64,000 nucleotides of DNA from Alteraurantiacibacter buctensis (lineage in GTDB: Bacteria > Pseudomonadota > Alphaproteobacteria > Sphingomonadales > Sphingomonadaceae): contig NZ_WTYV01000004.1 in NCBI RefSeq assembly GCF_009827655.1, positions 124,001-188,000 on the forward strand, in the 5' to 3' direction. Below the pieces are notes generated by a model, which saw nothing but the letters and a program-made list of their open reading frames with translations, was not told where the DNA came from and did no database searches. Positions 18,013-26,430 of the stretch are shown piece after piece. The position numbers and the translations under genes were made by a program. Position 1 is the stretch's first letter. Each line of letters starts with the position of its first letter.

Positions 18013-18855
18013 ATGAAGTGGGTCAAGGTGGCCGTTCTGGCCCTGATACTGGTGCCGATGGGCGCACGGGCGCAGGCCAACCTTGACGGGGAGTGGAACT
18101 GGCTGCCGCACGAGGACGGGCCCGATCCTGCCATCGGCGAATATGACGGATTGCCGATCAACGATGCCGCCCGCTATCGCGCCGCACACTGGAGCGCATC
18201 GCTGTGGACCGTGCCGGAGCACCAGTGCATCCCCCACCCGGCGGACTACGGTCCCACCTTCTCCCCGGTGCGCATCTGGCGTGACATCAATCCGCTGACG
18301 CAGCAGACGGTCGCCTATCACACCATGATGAACTGGAATAACCCGGTCCGCACCATCTGGATGGACGGGCGCGCCCCTCCGCCAGCCAATGCGCTGCACA
18401 CGTGGGAGGGCTTTTCCACCGGGCGCTGGGAAGGCGATACGCTGGTGGTCACCACCACCCACCTGAAGCCGGGCTATGTGCGCCGCAATGGCGTGCCGCG
18501 CAGCGACCTGGCCGTACTGACCGAGTATTTCATCCGTATGGGCGATGTGCTGACCTGGGTCAGCATAACGCAGGATCCGGTTTACCTGACCGAACCCTTC
18601 GTGAAGAGCCGCAACTTCCGGCTGGATCCCGGCTACCAGACCGAGATCTACCCCTGCTCGATCGATGTGGAAATCGAGCGGCCAATGGGTGAGATTCCCC
18701 ATTACGTCGACGGTAACCCGCAGCTTCACGAGGAGGCTGACGAACGCGGCATCCCGCGGGCCGCCAGCATGGGCGGCGCGGCCACGATGTACCCGCAGTA
18801 TCGCGAGATCCTGCGCCGCGATGTGGCAGCGCGCAATCGGGAGGCCGGGGAATGA
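18013..18855 (+). CDS. Secreted protein of unknown function (paralogue of next gene)
   Basis: A 280-residue exported protein with a signal peptide (about residues 1-21, cleavage near ARAQA). The mature part opens with NLDGEWNWL, and the second half carries GFSTGRWEGDTLVVTTTHL, GYVRRNGVPRSDLAVLTEYF and DPVYLTEPF. The latter two blocks recur in the next gene as GYLRRNGVPYSADAVITEQF and DPVYFARPF. Two Cys are present (HQCIPHP, YPCSID). No catalytic motif of a known family is recognised. An AGAGG ribosome-binding site precedes ATG 18013. Its stop overlaps the next start (ATGA), so the two products are probably made together and act outside the cytoplasm. Confidence 0.8.
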   Translation: MKWVKVAVLALILVPMGARAQANLDGEWNWLPHEDGPDPAIGEYDGLPINDAARYRAAHWSASLWTVPEHQCIPHPADYGPTFSPVRIWRDINPLTQQTVAYHTMMNWNNPVRTIWMDGRAPPPANALHTWEGFSTGRWEGDTLVVTTTHLKPGYVRRNGVPRSDLAVLTEYFIRMGDVLTWVSITQDPVYLTEPFVKSRNFRLDPGYQTEIYPCSIDVEIERPMGEIPHYVDGNPQLHEEADERGIPRAASMGGAATMYPQYREILRRDVAARNREAGE

Positions 18856-19682
18856 AGCGCCTCGCATGTGCGCTGTTACTAGCGCTGCTACCCGCCCCGC
18901 TGTCAGCCCAACCTGCCACTCCGACCCCTATATCCGACGCCCGGGCAAGTGCGCCGTTCGACATCACCGGGCAATGGGTGCCGCTGATAACCGAAGACTG
19001 GCGCTGGCGCATGATCACCCCGCCGGTGGGTGACTGGATCGCCGTGCCGCTGACTCCAGCAGGGGTTGCCCGGACGCTGGAATGGGACCTGGCCGCAGAT
19101 CGCGCTGCAGGCCGCGAGTGCCACGCCTATGGCCCGGGCGGCTTGCTGCGCCTGCCGGTGCGGGTGCGGTTCGACTGGGCTGACGGCAACACGCTGCGGC
19201 TGCAGACCGACGAAGGGGAGCAGGTTCGCAGTTTCCACTTCGTGACCGCCGCACCCGGCCCCGATTTGCCAGCCTTGGCCCGACCCGAGCGGGCCGCAGG
19301 AGCGCCCACCCTGCAGGGGCGCACCCTCGCCCAGTGGCACGCCTATCCGCAAGCGCGCGGCCTGGGTTTTGGCGCTCGCGAAACTTCCGGCGGGGCGCTG
19401 CGTGCCGTCACCACCAACACCACCGGCGGCTATCTGCGGCGTAATGGCGTTCCCTACAGCGCCGATGCCGTGATTACCGAACAGTTCAACCTGCTGCCCA
19501 TGCCCGATGGCGGAGACCTGCTGGTGCTGACCACGCAGGTGGAAGACCCGGTCTACTTTGCCCGCCCCTTCGTGGTTTCAACCACATTCCGGCGGGAAAC
19601 CGATCTGTCGCAGTGGACCCCTGCGCCCTGCCACACCGATGATCCGTTGGAGCCGACCATTCCAGGCGGTCGCGGACGCTGA
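18852..19682 (+). CDS. Secreted protein of unknown function (paralogue of previous gene)
   Basis: A 276-residue exported protein with a signal peptide (residues 1-19, cleavage near LSAQP). The mature N-terminus FDITGQWVPL mirrors NLDGEWNWL of the upstream protein. Later blocks EDWRWRMITPP, ECHAYGPGGLLRLPVRVRFDW, GYLRRNGVPYSADAVITEQF and DPVYFARPFVVS are evenly spaced like those of its neighbour. Two Cys (ECHAYG and PAPCHTD) are in similar places to those of the neighbour. I do not recognise a function. The 4-base overlap with the preceding gene and similar length point to a tandem duplication that has diverged strongly. Confidence 0.8.
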   Translation: MKRLACALLLALLPAPLSAQPATPTPISDARASAPFDITGQWVPLITEDWRWRMITPPVGDWIAVPLTPAGVARTLEWDLAADRAAGRECHAYGPGGLLRLPVRVRFDWADGNTLRLQTDEGEQVRSFHFVTAAPGPDLPALARPERAAGAPTLQGRTLAQWHAYPQARGLGFGARETSGGALRAVTTNTTGGYLRRNGVPYSADAVITEQFNLLPMPDGGDLLVLTTQVEDPVYFARPFVVSTTFRRETDLSQWTPAPCHTDDPLEPTIPGGRGR

Positions 19683-19736
19683 TCGGCCGCTGGACTACGT
19701 TTTATCCCCAATACCTCAAGTGACTTTGAGTTGAAC

Positions 19737-20690
19737 CTACATCGCTGCGTGACGGCGCTCGAGCGCGTCCCAGATCAGCGCAGCCGTATCGGTGCCGTTG
19801 AAGGCGTCGATGGCCACGATGCCTGTGGGGCTGGTGACGTTGATCTCGGTCAGCCATTTCCCCCCGATCACGTCGATGCCCACGAACACCAGCCCGCGCG
19901 CCTTAAGGTCAGGCCCCATGGCGGCGCAGATTTCCTCTTCCTGCGGGCTGAGGCCCGCAGCCTCGGCATAGCCGCCACGCGCCAGGTTGCTGCGGAATTC
20001 GCCCTCGCCCGGACGGCGGTTGATCGCCCCGGCAAATTCGCCGTCAACCAGCACGATGCGCTTGTCGCCCAGCGAGACTTCCGGAATGAAGGGCTGCACC
20101 ATGTGCGCCTCGGGCCAGGTCTGGTTGAACACCTCGAACAGGGCGGAAAGGTTGGTGCCATCGGCATCCACCTTGAAGATCGCCTTCCCACCATTGCCGT
20201 GCAGCGGCTTCACCACCACCGCGCCGTGCTGTTCGTGGAAGGCGCGCACATCGTCCAGATGGCGCGTCACCAGCGTGGGCGGCATGAACCGGGCATAGTC
20301 CAGCACGTACATCTTTTCCGGGGCGTTGATCACTTCGCGCGGATCGTTGGCCACCAGCGTGGTGCCTTTCAGCCGGTCCAGCAGCAGCGCGGCGCTGATA
20401 TAGCCCAGGTGGAACGGCGGGTCCTGTCGCATCAGGATCACGTCGATATCGGCGGCAAGATCCACCCGCCGTCGCTCGCCCATGGTGAAGTGGTCACCCA
20501 CCACCCGCTGCACGCTGACGGGCGCGGCCCAGGCTGTGAGGCGTCCGCAGTCATAAGTCAGCGTGGTCACATCGTAATGCCACACCTCATGCCCGCGCGC
20601 CTGCGCGGCCAACATCAGGGCAAAGCTGGAATCCCCGGCAATGTTGATCGATTCCAGCGGGTCCATCTGGATGGCGACGCGCAAACCCAT
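19737..20690 (-). CDS. gshB: Glutathione synthase
   Basis: ATP-grasp ligase that joins gamma-glutamylcysteine and glycine, the last step of glutathione synthesis. The 317-residue protein has the GshB N-terminal domain (LRVAIQMDPLESINIAGDSS), the RQDPPF motif near residue 90, VVKPLHGNGGKAIFKVD in the ATP-grasp region and FVGIDVIGGKWLTEINVTSPTG near the C-terminus. ATG 20690 is preferred over an in-frame start at 20750 because the conserved sequence begins there. It is the third gene of an rsmI-yraN-gshB unit, 10 bases after yraN. Its product feeds glutathione-dependent enzymes such as the GST at 26427-27152. Confidence 0.96.
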   Translation of the reverse strand: MGLRVAIQMDPLESINIAGDSSFALMLAAQARGHEVWHYDVTTLTYDCGRLTAWAAPVSVQRVVGDHFTMGERRRVDLAADIDVILMRQDPPFHLGYISAALLLDRLKGTTLVANDPREVINAPEKMYVLDYARFMPPTLVTRHLDDVRAFHEQHGAVVVKPLHGNGGKAIFKVDADGTNLSALFEVFNQTWPEAHMVQPFIPEVSLGDKRIVLVDGEFAGAINRRPGEGEFRSNLARGGYAEAAGLSPQEEEICAAMGPDLKARGLVFVGIDVIGGKWLTEINVTSPTGIVAIDAFNGTDTAALIWDALERRHAAM

Positions 20691-20700
20691 TCGTAAACCC

Positions 20701-21051
20701 CTATGGCTGCCAGGCGTTGGTGATGTGGCGGGGGAACGCGCGCGGCGCAAGCAGGATCACGTCGATCCGCAGGTCCTCGCCGTTCCGGGCATACTTGTGG
20801 GCCACCACTTCGGCGGCGGCGGCCACGCGGCGCAGGCGATAAGCGTCGATCGCGGTATCGAGGTCTTCTGCTCGGTTACGCCATTTCACCTCGACGAAGG
20901 CCACCAGGTTGCCGCGCCGGGCCACCAGGTCGATCTCGCCCACCGGGGTCTTCACCCGGGCATCAAGGATCGCCCAGCCCTTCAGCCGCAGCCAGGCTGC
21001 AGCGCGCGCCTCGCCCTGGCGACCGCGGGTTTCGGCCTGCTGGCGCTTCAA
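20701..21051 (-). CDS. YraN/UPF0102 family nuclease-fold protein
   Basis: A 116-residue protein of the UPF0102 (YraN) family, a small restriction-endonuclease-like fold. The pattern GEARAAAWLRLKGW, VGEIDLVARRGNLVAFVEVKWR (an Asp and a Glu-Val-Lys typical of the PD-(D/E)xK site) and ERGDL-like LRIDVILL is present. The start is TTG at 21051, which overlaps the rsmI stop as TTGA; no nearby ATG gives the family N-terminus. Its location between rsmI and gshB, opposite a PBP activator, echoes the yraL-yraM-yraN order of enterobacteria. The cellular role is unclear. Confidence 0.88.
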   Translation of the reverse strand: MKRQQAETRGRQGEARAAAWLRLKGWAILDARVKTPVGEIDLVARRGNLVAFVEVKWRNRAEDLDTAIDAYRLRRVAAAAEVVAHKYARNGEDLRIDVILLAPRAFPRHITNAWQP

Positions 21052-21908
21052 GACTGGCGCAGCTCCAGCGCCCGGGCATAGAGCTCGCGCCGGTCAAGGC
21101 CAGTGACTTTAGCCACTTGGGCCGCCGCCTGCGACGGCTTTTCACTGTCGAGCGCGGCAAGCAGCAGGGCATCCACGTCATGCGCACCGGCATCCGCCTC
21201 GCACGGCGGGCCGACCAGCAGCACGATCTCGCCCCTGGGCGGATGCGCGGTGTAATGGGCGATCAGGTCTGCCGCCGATCCGGTGCGGCACTCCTCGTGC
21301 AGCTTGGTCAGTTCGCGCGCCACCGCCACTTCGCGGCCCGGCAATGCCTCGCCGATGGCGGCCAGCGATTTGGTCAGGCGCGGGGCGGTTTCGAAGAACA
21401 CCAGCGTGGCGCGCACCGTGGCCAGCTCCGCCAGCGTGGCAAGGCGGGCGGCATCCTTCGGGGGCAGGAAGCCGGCGAACAGGAATCGGTCGCTCGGCAG
21501 GCCGGACAGGGCCAGCGCGGTCAGCGGGGCATTGGCCCCCGGAGCTACCGTCACGGGCACGCCCGCAGCCAGCGCATCACGCACCAGGCGATATCCGGGA
21601 TCGGAGACCAGTGGCATCCCCGCATCGCTCACCAGCGCGACTGGCTGGCTCCGCATGTGCTCGATCAGCCGCGCCCGGTCGGCATCGCTGGCGTGATCAT
21701 CGTGCCGCAGCAGCCGGTTGGAGAGGCCCAGCAACTGCATCAGCTTGCCGGTCACGCGGGTGTCCTCGCACGCAATTACCGCGCAGCGCGCCAGGATGTC
21801 CTTTGCCCGCAAGGTGATATCGCCGAGATTGCCAATCGGGGTGGCCACGATATAGAGGCCGGGAGTGAGGGGTTCGGGTTGAGGCGCACTTGTCACGCCA
21901 ACCGTCAT
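21048..21908 (-). CDS. rsmI: 16S rRNA (cytidine-1402-2'-O)-methyltransferase
   Basis: Methylates the ribose of C1402 in 16S rRNA in the P site, improving decoding. The 286-residue protein has the tetrapyrrole-methylase fold with GLYIVATPIGNLGDITLRA at the N-terminus, VIACEDTRVTGKLM, LVSDAGMPLVSDPGYRLV and the SAM-binding GANAPLTALALSGLP. ATG 21908 is chosen; a GTG at 21896 would be an alternative. Only 27 bases separate its start from that of the divergent PBP-activator gene, so the promoters must overlap. It heads a unit with yraN and gshB. Confidence 0.95.
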   Translation of the reverse strand: MTVGVTSAPQPEPLTPGLYIVATPIGNLGDITLRAKDILARCAVIACEDTRVTGKLMQLLGLSNRLLRHDDHASDADRARLIEHMRSQPVALVSDAGMPLVSDPGYRLVRDALAAGVPVTVAPGANAPLTALALSGLPSDRFLFAGFLPPKDAARLATLAELATVRATLVFFETAPRLTKSLAAIGEALPGREVAVARELTKLHEECRTGSAADLIAHYTAHPPRGEIVLLVGPPCEADAGAHDVDALLLAALDSEKPSQAAAQVAKVTGLDRRELYARALELRQS

Positions 21909-21935
21909 GAACCAGATCGAGTGGAGGCAGCAAGC

Positions 21936-23096
21936 ATGTTCGGCAATTTGCGGCGGGCGATGGCCCTGGCCCTGTTCACCCTGGCGCTCGCTGCCTGCCG
22001 GGTGGTGCCGGATGCCGGCGGGCCTTCCACTGCGCCTACCCCCGTCGCCACGCCGACCGCGCCCGTCAGTGGCCTGCCGCAGGACGAGGGACGCCATCGC
22101 GTGGCCCTGCTGGTGCCGCTCAGCGGCTCGAACGCCGAGGTCGGCCAGGCGATCGCCAATGCCACCACGATGGCTTTGCTGGATACCAATGCGGATAACC
22201 TTCGCATCACCACCTATGATACCGCTGCCGGGGCTGCCCGCGCGGCAACCCGCGCCGTGGCTGATGGCAACAAGCTGATCCTGGGCCCGCTGGTCCGCGA
22301 TGATGTGGCAGCGATCATCAGCCAGGCCCGGCCCGCCAATGTGCCGTTGATCACATTCTCCAACGATGCCGGCGTGGCACAGCCCGACGTGTTCGTGATG
22401 GGTGCCATTCCCGAGCAGTCGATCGAGCGGACCGTGGCCTTTGCCACCGCCCAGGGTGCCCGCCGCTTCGCTGCGTTGGTGCCGGAAGGCGAATATGGCG
22501 AGCGCGCGCTCAGTGCCCTGCGCGCTGCGGCCGGGCGCCACAACGCCACCGTTGTGGCCAGCGAAACCTACAACCGCGGCAATACCTCGATCATCAGCGC
22601 CGCGACCCGGCTCGATACGCGCGGCGGGTTCGATACCGTGCTGATCGCCGATGGCGCGCGCCTGGCGGCCATGGCGGCCAGCCAGCTCAAGGAGCCGGGA
22701 GAGACCCTGCCCTCGCTGATCGGGCCGGAACTGTGGGCGGGCGAGGCCAGCCTGACTCAGGCCAGCGCGATGCGCGGCGCGTGGTTCTCCACCGTGTCCG
22801 ATGGCCGTTATCGCCAGTTTGCCACCAGCTATGAAGCGCGCTTCGGTAATGCCCCGCCGCGTATCGCCTCGCTGGGTTATGACGCCGTGTTGCTGACCCT
22901 GCGCGTGGCACGCGAGTGGCGACCCGGTACTGCGTTCCCCGGCGGGCGGATGCTGGATGCCGGCGGCTTCCTGGGTGTGGACGGGGCCTTCCGCTTCGCC
23001 AGCACCGGCGTGGGCGAGCGGGCCTTCGAGGTGCGCGAAGTGGGCAACGGCACCATCAGCATCGTCGACCCAGCCCCGCGCCAGTTCGGCAACTGA
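21936..23096 (+). CDS. Penicillin-binding protein activator (LpoA-like lipoprotein)
   Basis: A 386-residue lipoprotein with a periplasmic type I solute-binding fold, related to LpoA C-terminal domains and to leucine-binding-protein-like activators of peptidoglycan synthases. The signal peptide ends in LALAACR, giving a lipidated Cys near residue 21. A Pro/Thr-rich linker follows, and from residue 55 comes RHRVALLVPLSGSNAEVGQAIANA, then ILGPLVRDDVAAI, VPLITFSNDAGV and a long C-terminal lobe. GGAGG at 21923-21927 fits ATG 21936 well. Its divergent pairing with rsmI is conserved in many proteobacteria (yraL/yraM in E. coli), which supports the call. Confidence 0.88.
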   Translation: MFGNLRRAMALALFTLALAACRVVPDAGGPSTAPTPVATPTAPVSGLPQDEGRHRVALLVPLSGSNAEVGQAIANATTMALLDTNADNLRITTYDTAAGAARAATRAVADGNKLILGPLVRDDVAAIISQARPANVPLITFSNDAGVAQPDVFVMGAIPEQSIERTVAFATAQGARRFAALVPEGEYGERALSALRAAAGRHNATVVASETYNRGNTSIISAATRLDTRGGFDTVLIADGARLAAMAASQLKEPGETLPSLIGPELWAGEASLTQASAMRGAWFSTVSDGRYRQFATSYEARFGNAPPRIASLGYDAVLLTLRVAREWRPGTAFPGGRMLDAGGFLGVDGAFRFASTGVGERAFEVREVGNGTISIVDPAPRQFGN

Positions 23097-23167
23097 GGGG
23101 TCGCTGCGGTAGATAACGGCCGCGCGGCGCTTGAAGCGCCGGATTCCGCCGCGCTATGGTCCCGCGC

Positions 23168-25171
23168 ATGAGTGACGACCTGTTCGACAGCCTGCCCAAG
23201 GGTGGCGGCGACTACGATTCCTCCGCGATCGAGGTGCTGGAAGGGCTTGAGCCCGTCCGCCGTCGCCCCGGCATGTATATCGGCGGCACCGATGACCGCG
23301 CGCTGCATCACCTTGCGGCCGAAGTGCTCGACAACTCGATGGACGAGGCCGTAGCTGGCCACGCCAACCGCATCGAGGTTCTGCTGGAGGAAGCCCCGGG
23401 CAGCGCGGGGAAGCTGACCATCACCGACAACGGTCGCGGTATGCCGGTGGACGAGCACCCGAAGTTCCCCGGTAAAAGTACGCTGGAGGTAATCCTCACC
23501 ACGCTGCACTCTGGCGGCAAGTTCTCCGGCAAGGCCTATGCCACCAGTGGCGGCCTGCACGGCGTGGGGGTTTCGGTGGTGAACGCGCTGTCCAGCCACG
23601 TGCGGGTGGAAGTTGCCCGCAACAAGGAAGTCTACGCGCAGGAATTTTCGCGCGGCACGCCGCAGGGGCCGTTGCAGCGCATCGGTGCCACGCCAAACCG
23701 GCGCGGCACCAGCGTCACCTTCATTCCCGACACTGAGATTTTCGGGGATCGCAAGTTCAGCGCCAAGCGGCTGTTCAAACTGGTCCGCTCCAAGGCCTAC
23801 CTCTTTGCAGGGGTGGAAATTCGCTGGAAGTGCGCGCCTTCACTGGCAACCGATGACGTTCCCGAGGAGGCGGTGTTCCAGTTCCCCGGCGGTCTGGCCG
23901 ATCATTTGCGTGAGCAGATCGGCACCCGCGAGTGCGTGACGGCGGAGCCGTTCACGGGCCGCCAGGATTTTCCCGCCAACGAAGTCGGTGAGACGCAGGG
24001 CCGCGTGGAATGGGCGGTGGCCTGGCCCCTGTGGTCCGATGGCTCGACCAGTTGGTACTGCAACACCGTGCCCACGCCCGATGGTGGCACGCACGAGCAG
24101 GGCCTGCGCACCGCCCTCACCCGATCGTTGCGCGGTTTTGGCGAGCTGGTGGGCCAGAAGAAGGCCAAGGACATCACCGCAGACGACGTGATGGGCGGCA
24201 GCGAGATCATGCTGAGTGTCTTCATCCGCGACCCCCAATTCCAAAGCCAGACCAAGGACCGTCTGACCAGCCCCGAAGCGGCCACGCTGGTGGAACGAGC
24301 GGTGCGCGACCACTTCGACCATTTCCTGGCCGATAACATGGAGCGCGGTCGTGCCCTGCTCGGCTCCGTTATGGAGCGGATGGACGAGCGCCTGAAGCGC
24401 AAGGCGGAACGCGAGATCAAGCGCAAGACGGCCACCAACGCCAAGAAGCTGCGCCTGCCCGGCAAGCTGACCGATTGCAGCGGCGAAACCGATGGCGAGA
24501 CCGAGCTGTTCATCGTGGAAGGTGACAGCGCCGGCGGCAGCGCCAAGCAGGCGCGCGACCGCAAGACCCAGGCGATCCTGCCCATCCGCGGCAAGATCCT
24601 CAACGTCGCCAGCGCCACGGCCGACAAGATCCGCGCCAACAGCGAGATTGCCGACCTGTCGCTGGCGCTGGGCTGCGGCACCCGCAAGGACTGTGATCCG
24701 GCGCAATTGCGCTATGACCGCGTGGTTATCATGACCGATGCCGACGTGGACGGCGCGCATATCGCCACCCTGCTGATGACGTTCTTCTTCCAGGAAATGC
24801 CCGAAATCGTCCGCAACGGGCACCTCTATCTGGCGCAACCGCCGCTCTACCGCCTGACTGCTGGCAAGGAGAGCCGCTATGCCAAGGACGAGGCGCACCG
24901 GGCGGAGCTGGAAGCCACCGTGTTCAAGGGCAAGAAGGTTGAAGTCAGCCGGTTCAAGGGCCTGGGCGAGATGAACCCGCAGCAATTGCGCGAAACCACC
25001 ATGAGCCCGGCCAGCCGCAACCTGATCCGCATTACCCTGCCCACCGAGCACGAACAGCGCTTTGCGGTAAAGGAACTGGTGGACCAGTTGATGGGCCGCG
25101 ACCCTTCGCAGCGCTTTAACTTCATCCAGAACCGCGCGGGCGAAGTGGACCGCGAGATGATCGACGCATGA
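23168..25171 (+). CDS. parE: DNA topoisomerase IV subunit B
   Basis: ATPase subunit of the decatenating topoisomerase IV. The 667-residue protein has the GHKL ATPase domain (AEVLDNSMDEAVAGHA, TDNGRGMPVD, GGLHGVGVSVVNALS), a transducer domain, and the TOPRIM block EGDSAGGSAKQARDRKTQAILP with LRYDRVVIMTDADVDGAHI. The length and the lack of the large GyrB C-terminal insertion favour ParE over GyrB; gyrA lies 26 kb away and parC is not in the window. ATG 23168 (MSDDLF) is preferred over 23156. Its stop overlaps the next gene start (ATGA). Confidence 0.94.
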   Translation: MSDDLFDSLPKGGGDYDSSAIEVLEGLEPVRRRPGMYIGGTDDRALHHLAAEVLDNSMDEAVAGHANRIEVLLEEAPGSAGKLTITDNGRGMPVDEHPKFPGKSTLEVILTTLHSGGKFSGKAYATSGGLHGVGVSVVNALSSHVRVEVARNKEVYAQEFSRGTPQGPLQRIGATPNRRGTSVTFIPDTEIFGDRKFSAKRLFKLVRSKAYLFAGVEIRWKCAPSLATDDVPEEAVFQFPGGLADHLREQIGTRECVTAEPFTGRQDFPANEVGETQGRVEWAVAWPLWSDGSTSWYCNTVPTPDGGTHEQGLRTALTRSLRGFGELVGQKKAKDITADDVMGGSEIMLSVFIRDPQFQSQTKDRLTSPEAATLVERAVRDHFDHFLADNMERGRALLGSVMERMDERLKRKAEREIKRKTATNAKKLRLPGKLTDCSGETDGETELFIVEGDSAGGSAKQARDRKTQAILPIRGKILNVASATADKIRANSEIADLSLALGCGTRKDCDPAQLRYDRVVIMTDADVDGAHIATLLMTFFFQEMPEIVRNGHLYLAQPPLYRLTAGKESRYAKDEAHRAELEATVFKGKKVEVSRFKGLGEMNPQQLRETTMSPASRNLIRITLPTEHEQRFAVKELVDQLMGRDPSQRFNFIQNRAGEVDREMIDA

Positions 25172-26430
25172 TCCGCCTGCTGCTCGCCTTCCTTGCACTG
25201 CTGGCCATGCCGCTGGCGGCGCGGGCTCAGGACGCAGAAGTGCTGCGGCAGCGGGCCGAGGATGTGGCGGCGGTGATCCGGGGCGAGAAGCCCTATGCCG
25301 ACGTTTTTGCCCCGGTCTTCGTCAACGCCGTCCCGCAGGGCCAGTTTGAGGCACTGACCGGGCAGTTGCGCGACCAGTTGGGGCCGTTCGAGGGGCTGGC
25401 GCAGATTGATGCTGGCGAGGCCCCCGGTGCGGGCACGATCGGCTTGCGGTTCCGGGATGCCATTGCCGGCGGGCCGATCCAGCTTGAAGGCGCCGCACCG
25501 TGGCGGGTGGCTGGGCTGCGGCTGAATGCGATCCGGCCGGTGGCGGTGGAAGGCCAGACCGCGCTGGACCTGGTCCGTGACTTGCCGGGGACGTCGTCGA
25601 TCTATCTCGCGCGCCTCGACGGTTCGCACACCCTGATCGAACACAATGCCGACCGGCAAATGGCCATCGGCTCCACCTTCAAGCTTTATGTGCTGTCTGC
25701 GCTGGCACAGGCCGTGGCGCGCGGTGAGCGGCGATGGGACGATGTGGTGCCGCTGACCGAGAGGAGTTTTCCCAGCGGGCAGATGCAGGACTGGCCGCAA
25801 GGCACGCCTGTTACCTTGCAAACGCTGGCCACGATGATGGTGGCGATCAGCGACAACACCGCCACCGACCAGCTGATGCATGTTCTGGGCCGCGCGGCGG
25901 TGGAGGCGGAAGTCGGCGCATCGGGCCACGCGCAGCCCGAGGCGACTTTGCCCATGATGACCACACGCGAACTATTCCTGCTTAAGCTGGGGCCTGAGGA
26001 GCAGCTTGTCCGCTATGCCGGCGGCGATATGGCCACGCGCCGTGCGATCCTGGCCGGACTGGCTGGGCGCGAGCTGGACATGGACCAGATGCAGGCAGTG
26101 TTTGCAGACGGGCCGCATCACATCGGCGTTGAATGGTTCGCTTCCGGGCGCGATCTGGCTGCAATCTACCGTCGCATGGCCGATGATCCGGTTGCCGCTG
26201 CGATCCTGGCGGTGAACCCGGGCATGGACCGTGCGCAGTTCGGCTCATGGACTTCTGCCGGATACAAGGGCGGCTCCGAACCCGGGGTCCTCAATTTCGC
26301 CTGGCTATTGCGCGATCCGGCGGGCGCACCGTGGGTGTTGGCGATGACCTGGAACGACCCGGCTGCCAACGTGTCCGAGGCCCGCCTGATCGCCCTCGCG
26401 CAGCAGGTTCTGGCAGAAAACGCGCCCTAG
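25168..26430 (+). CDS. Serine hydrolase, class A beta-lactamase-like, exported
   Basis: A 420-residue exported protein with a signal peptide (residues 1-20, MPLAARA). An N-terminal domain of about 110 residues precedes a beta-lactamase/transpeptidase-like domain. The active-site elements are Ser169-Thr-Phe-Lys172, Ser228-Asp-Asn230 and Lys367-Gly-Gly (KGG in place of the usual KTG/KSG). No clear class A ExxLN omega-loop was found, so real beta-lactamase activity is uncertain; it may be a peptidase or an unknown hydrolase. It is translationally coupled to parE (ATGA), a partnership with no obvious functional logic, and its end overlaps the convergent GST gene by four bases. Confidence 0.82.
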   Translation: MIRLLLAFLALLAMPLAARAQDAEVLRQRAEDVAAVIRGEKPYADVFAPVFVNAVPQGQFEALTGQLRDQLGPFEGLAQIDAGEAPGAGTIGLRFRDAIAGGPIQLEGAAPWRVAGLRLNAIRPVAVEGQTALDLVRDLPGTSSIYLARLDGSHTLIEHNADRQMAIGSTFKLYVLSALAQAVARGERRWDDVVPLTERSFPSGQMQDWPQGTPVTLQTLATMMVAISDNTATDQLMHVLGRAAVEAEVGASGHAQPEATLPMMTTRELFLLKLGPEEQLVRYAGGDMATRRAILAGLAGRELDMDQMQAVFADGPHHIGVEWFASGRDLAAIYRRMADDPVAAAILAVNPGMDRAQFGSWTSAGYKGGSEPGVLNFAWLLRDPAGAPWVLAMTWNDPAANVSEARLIALAQQVLAENAP

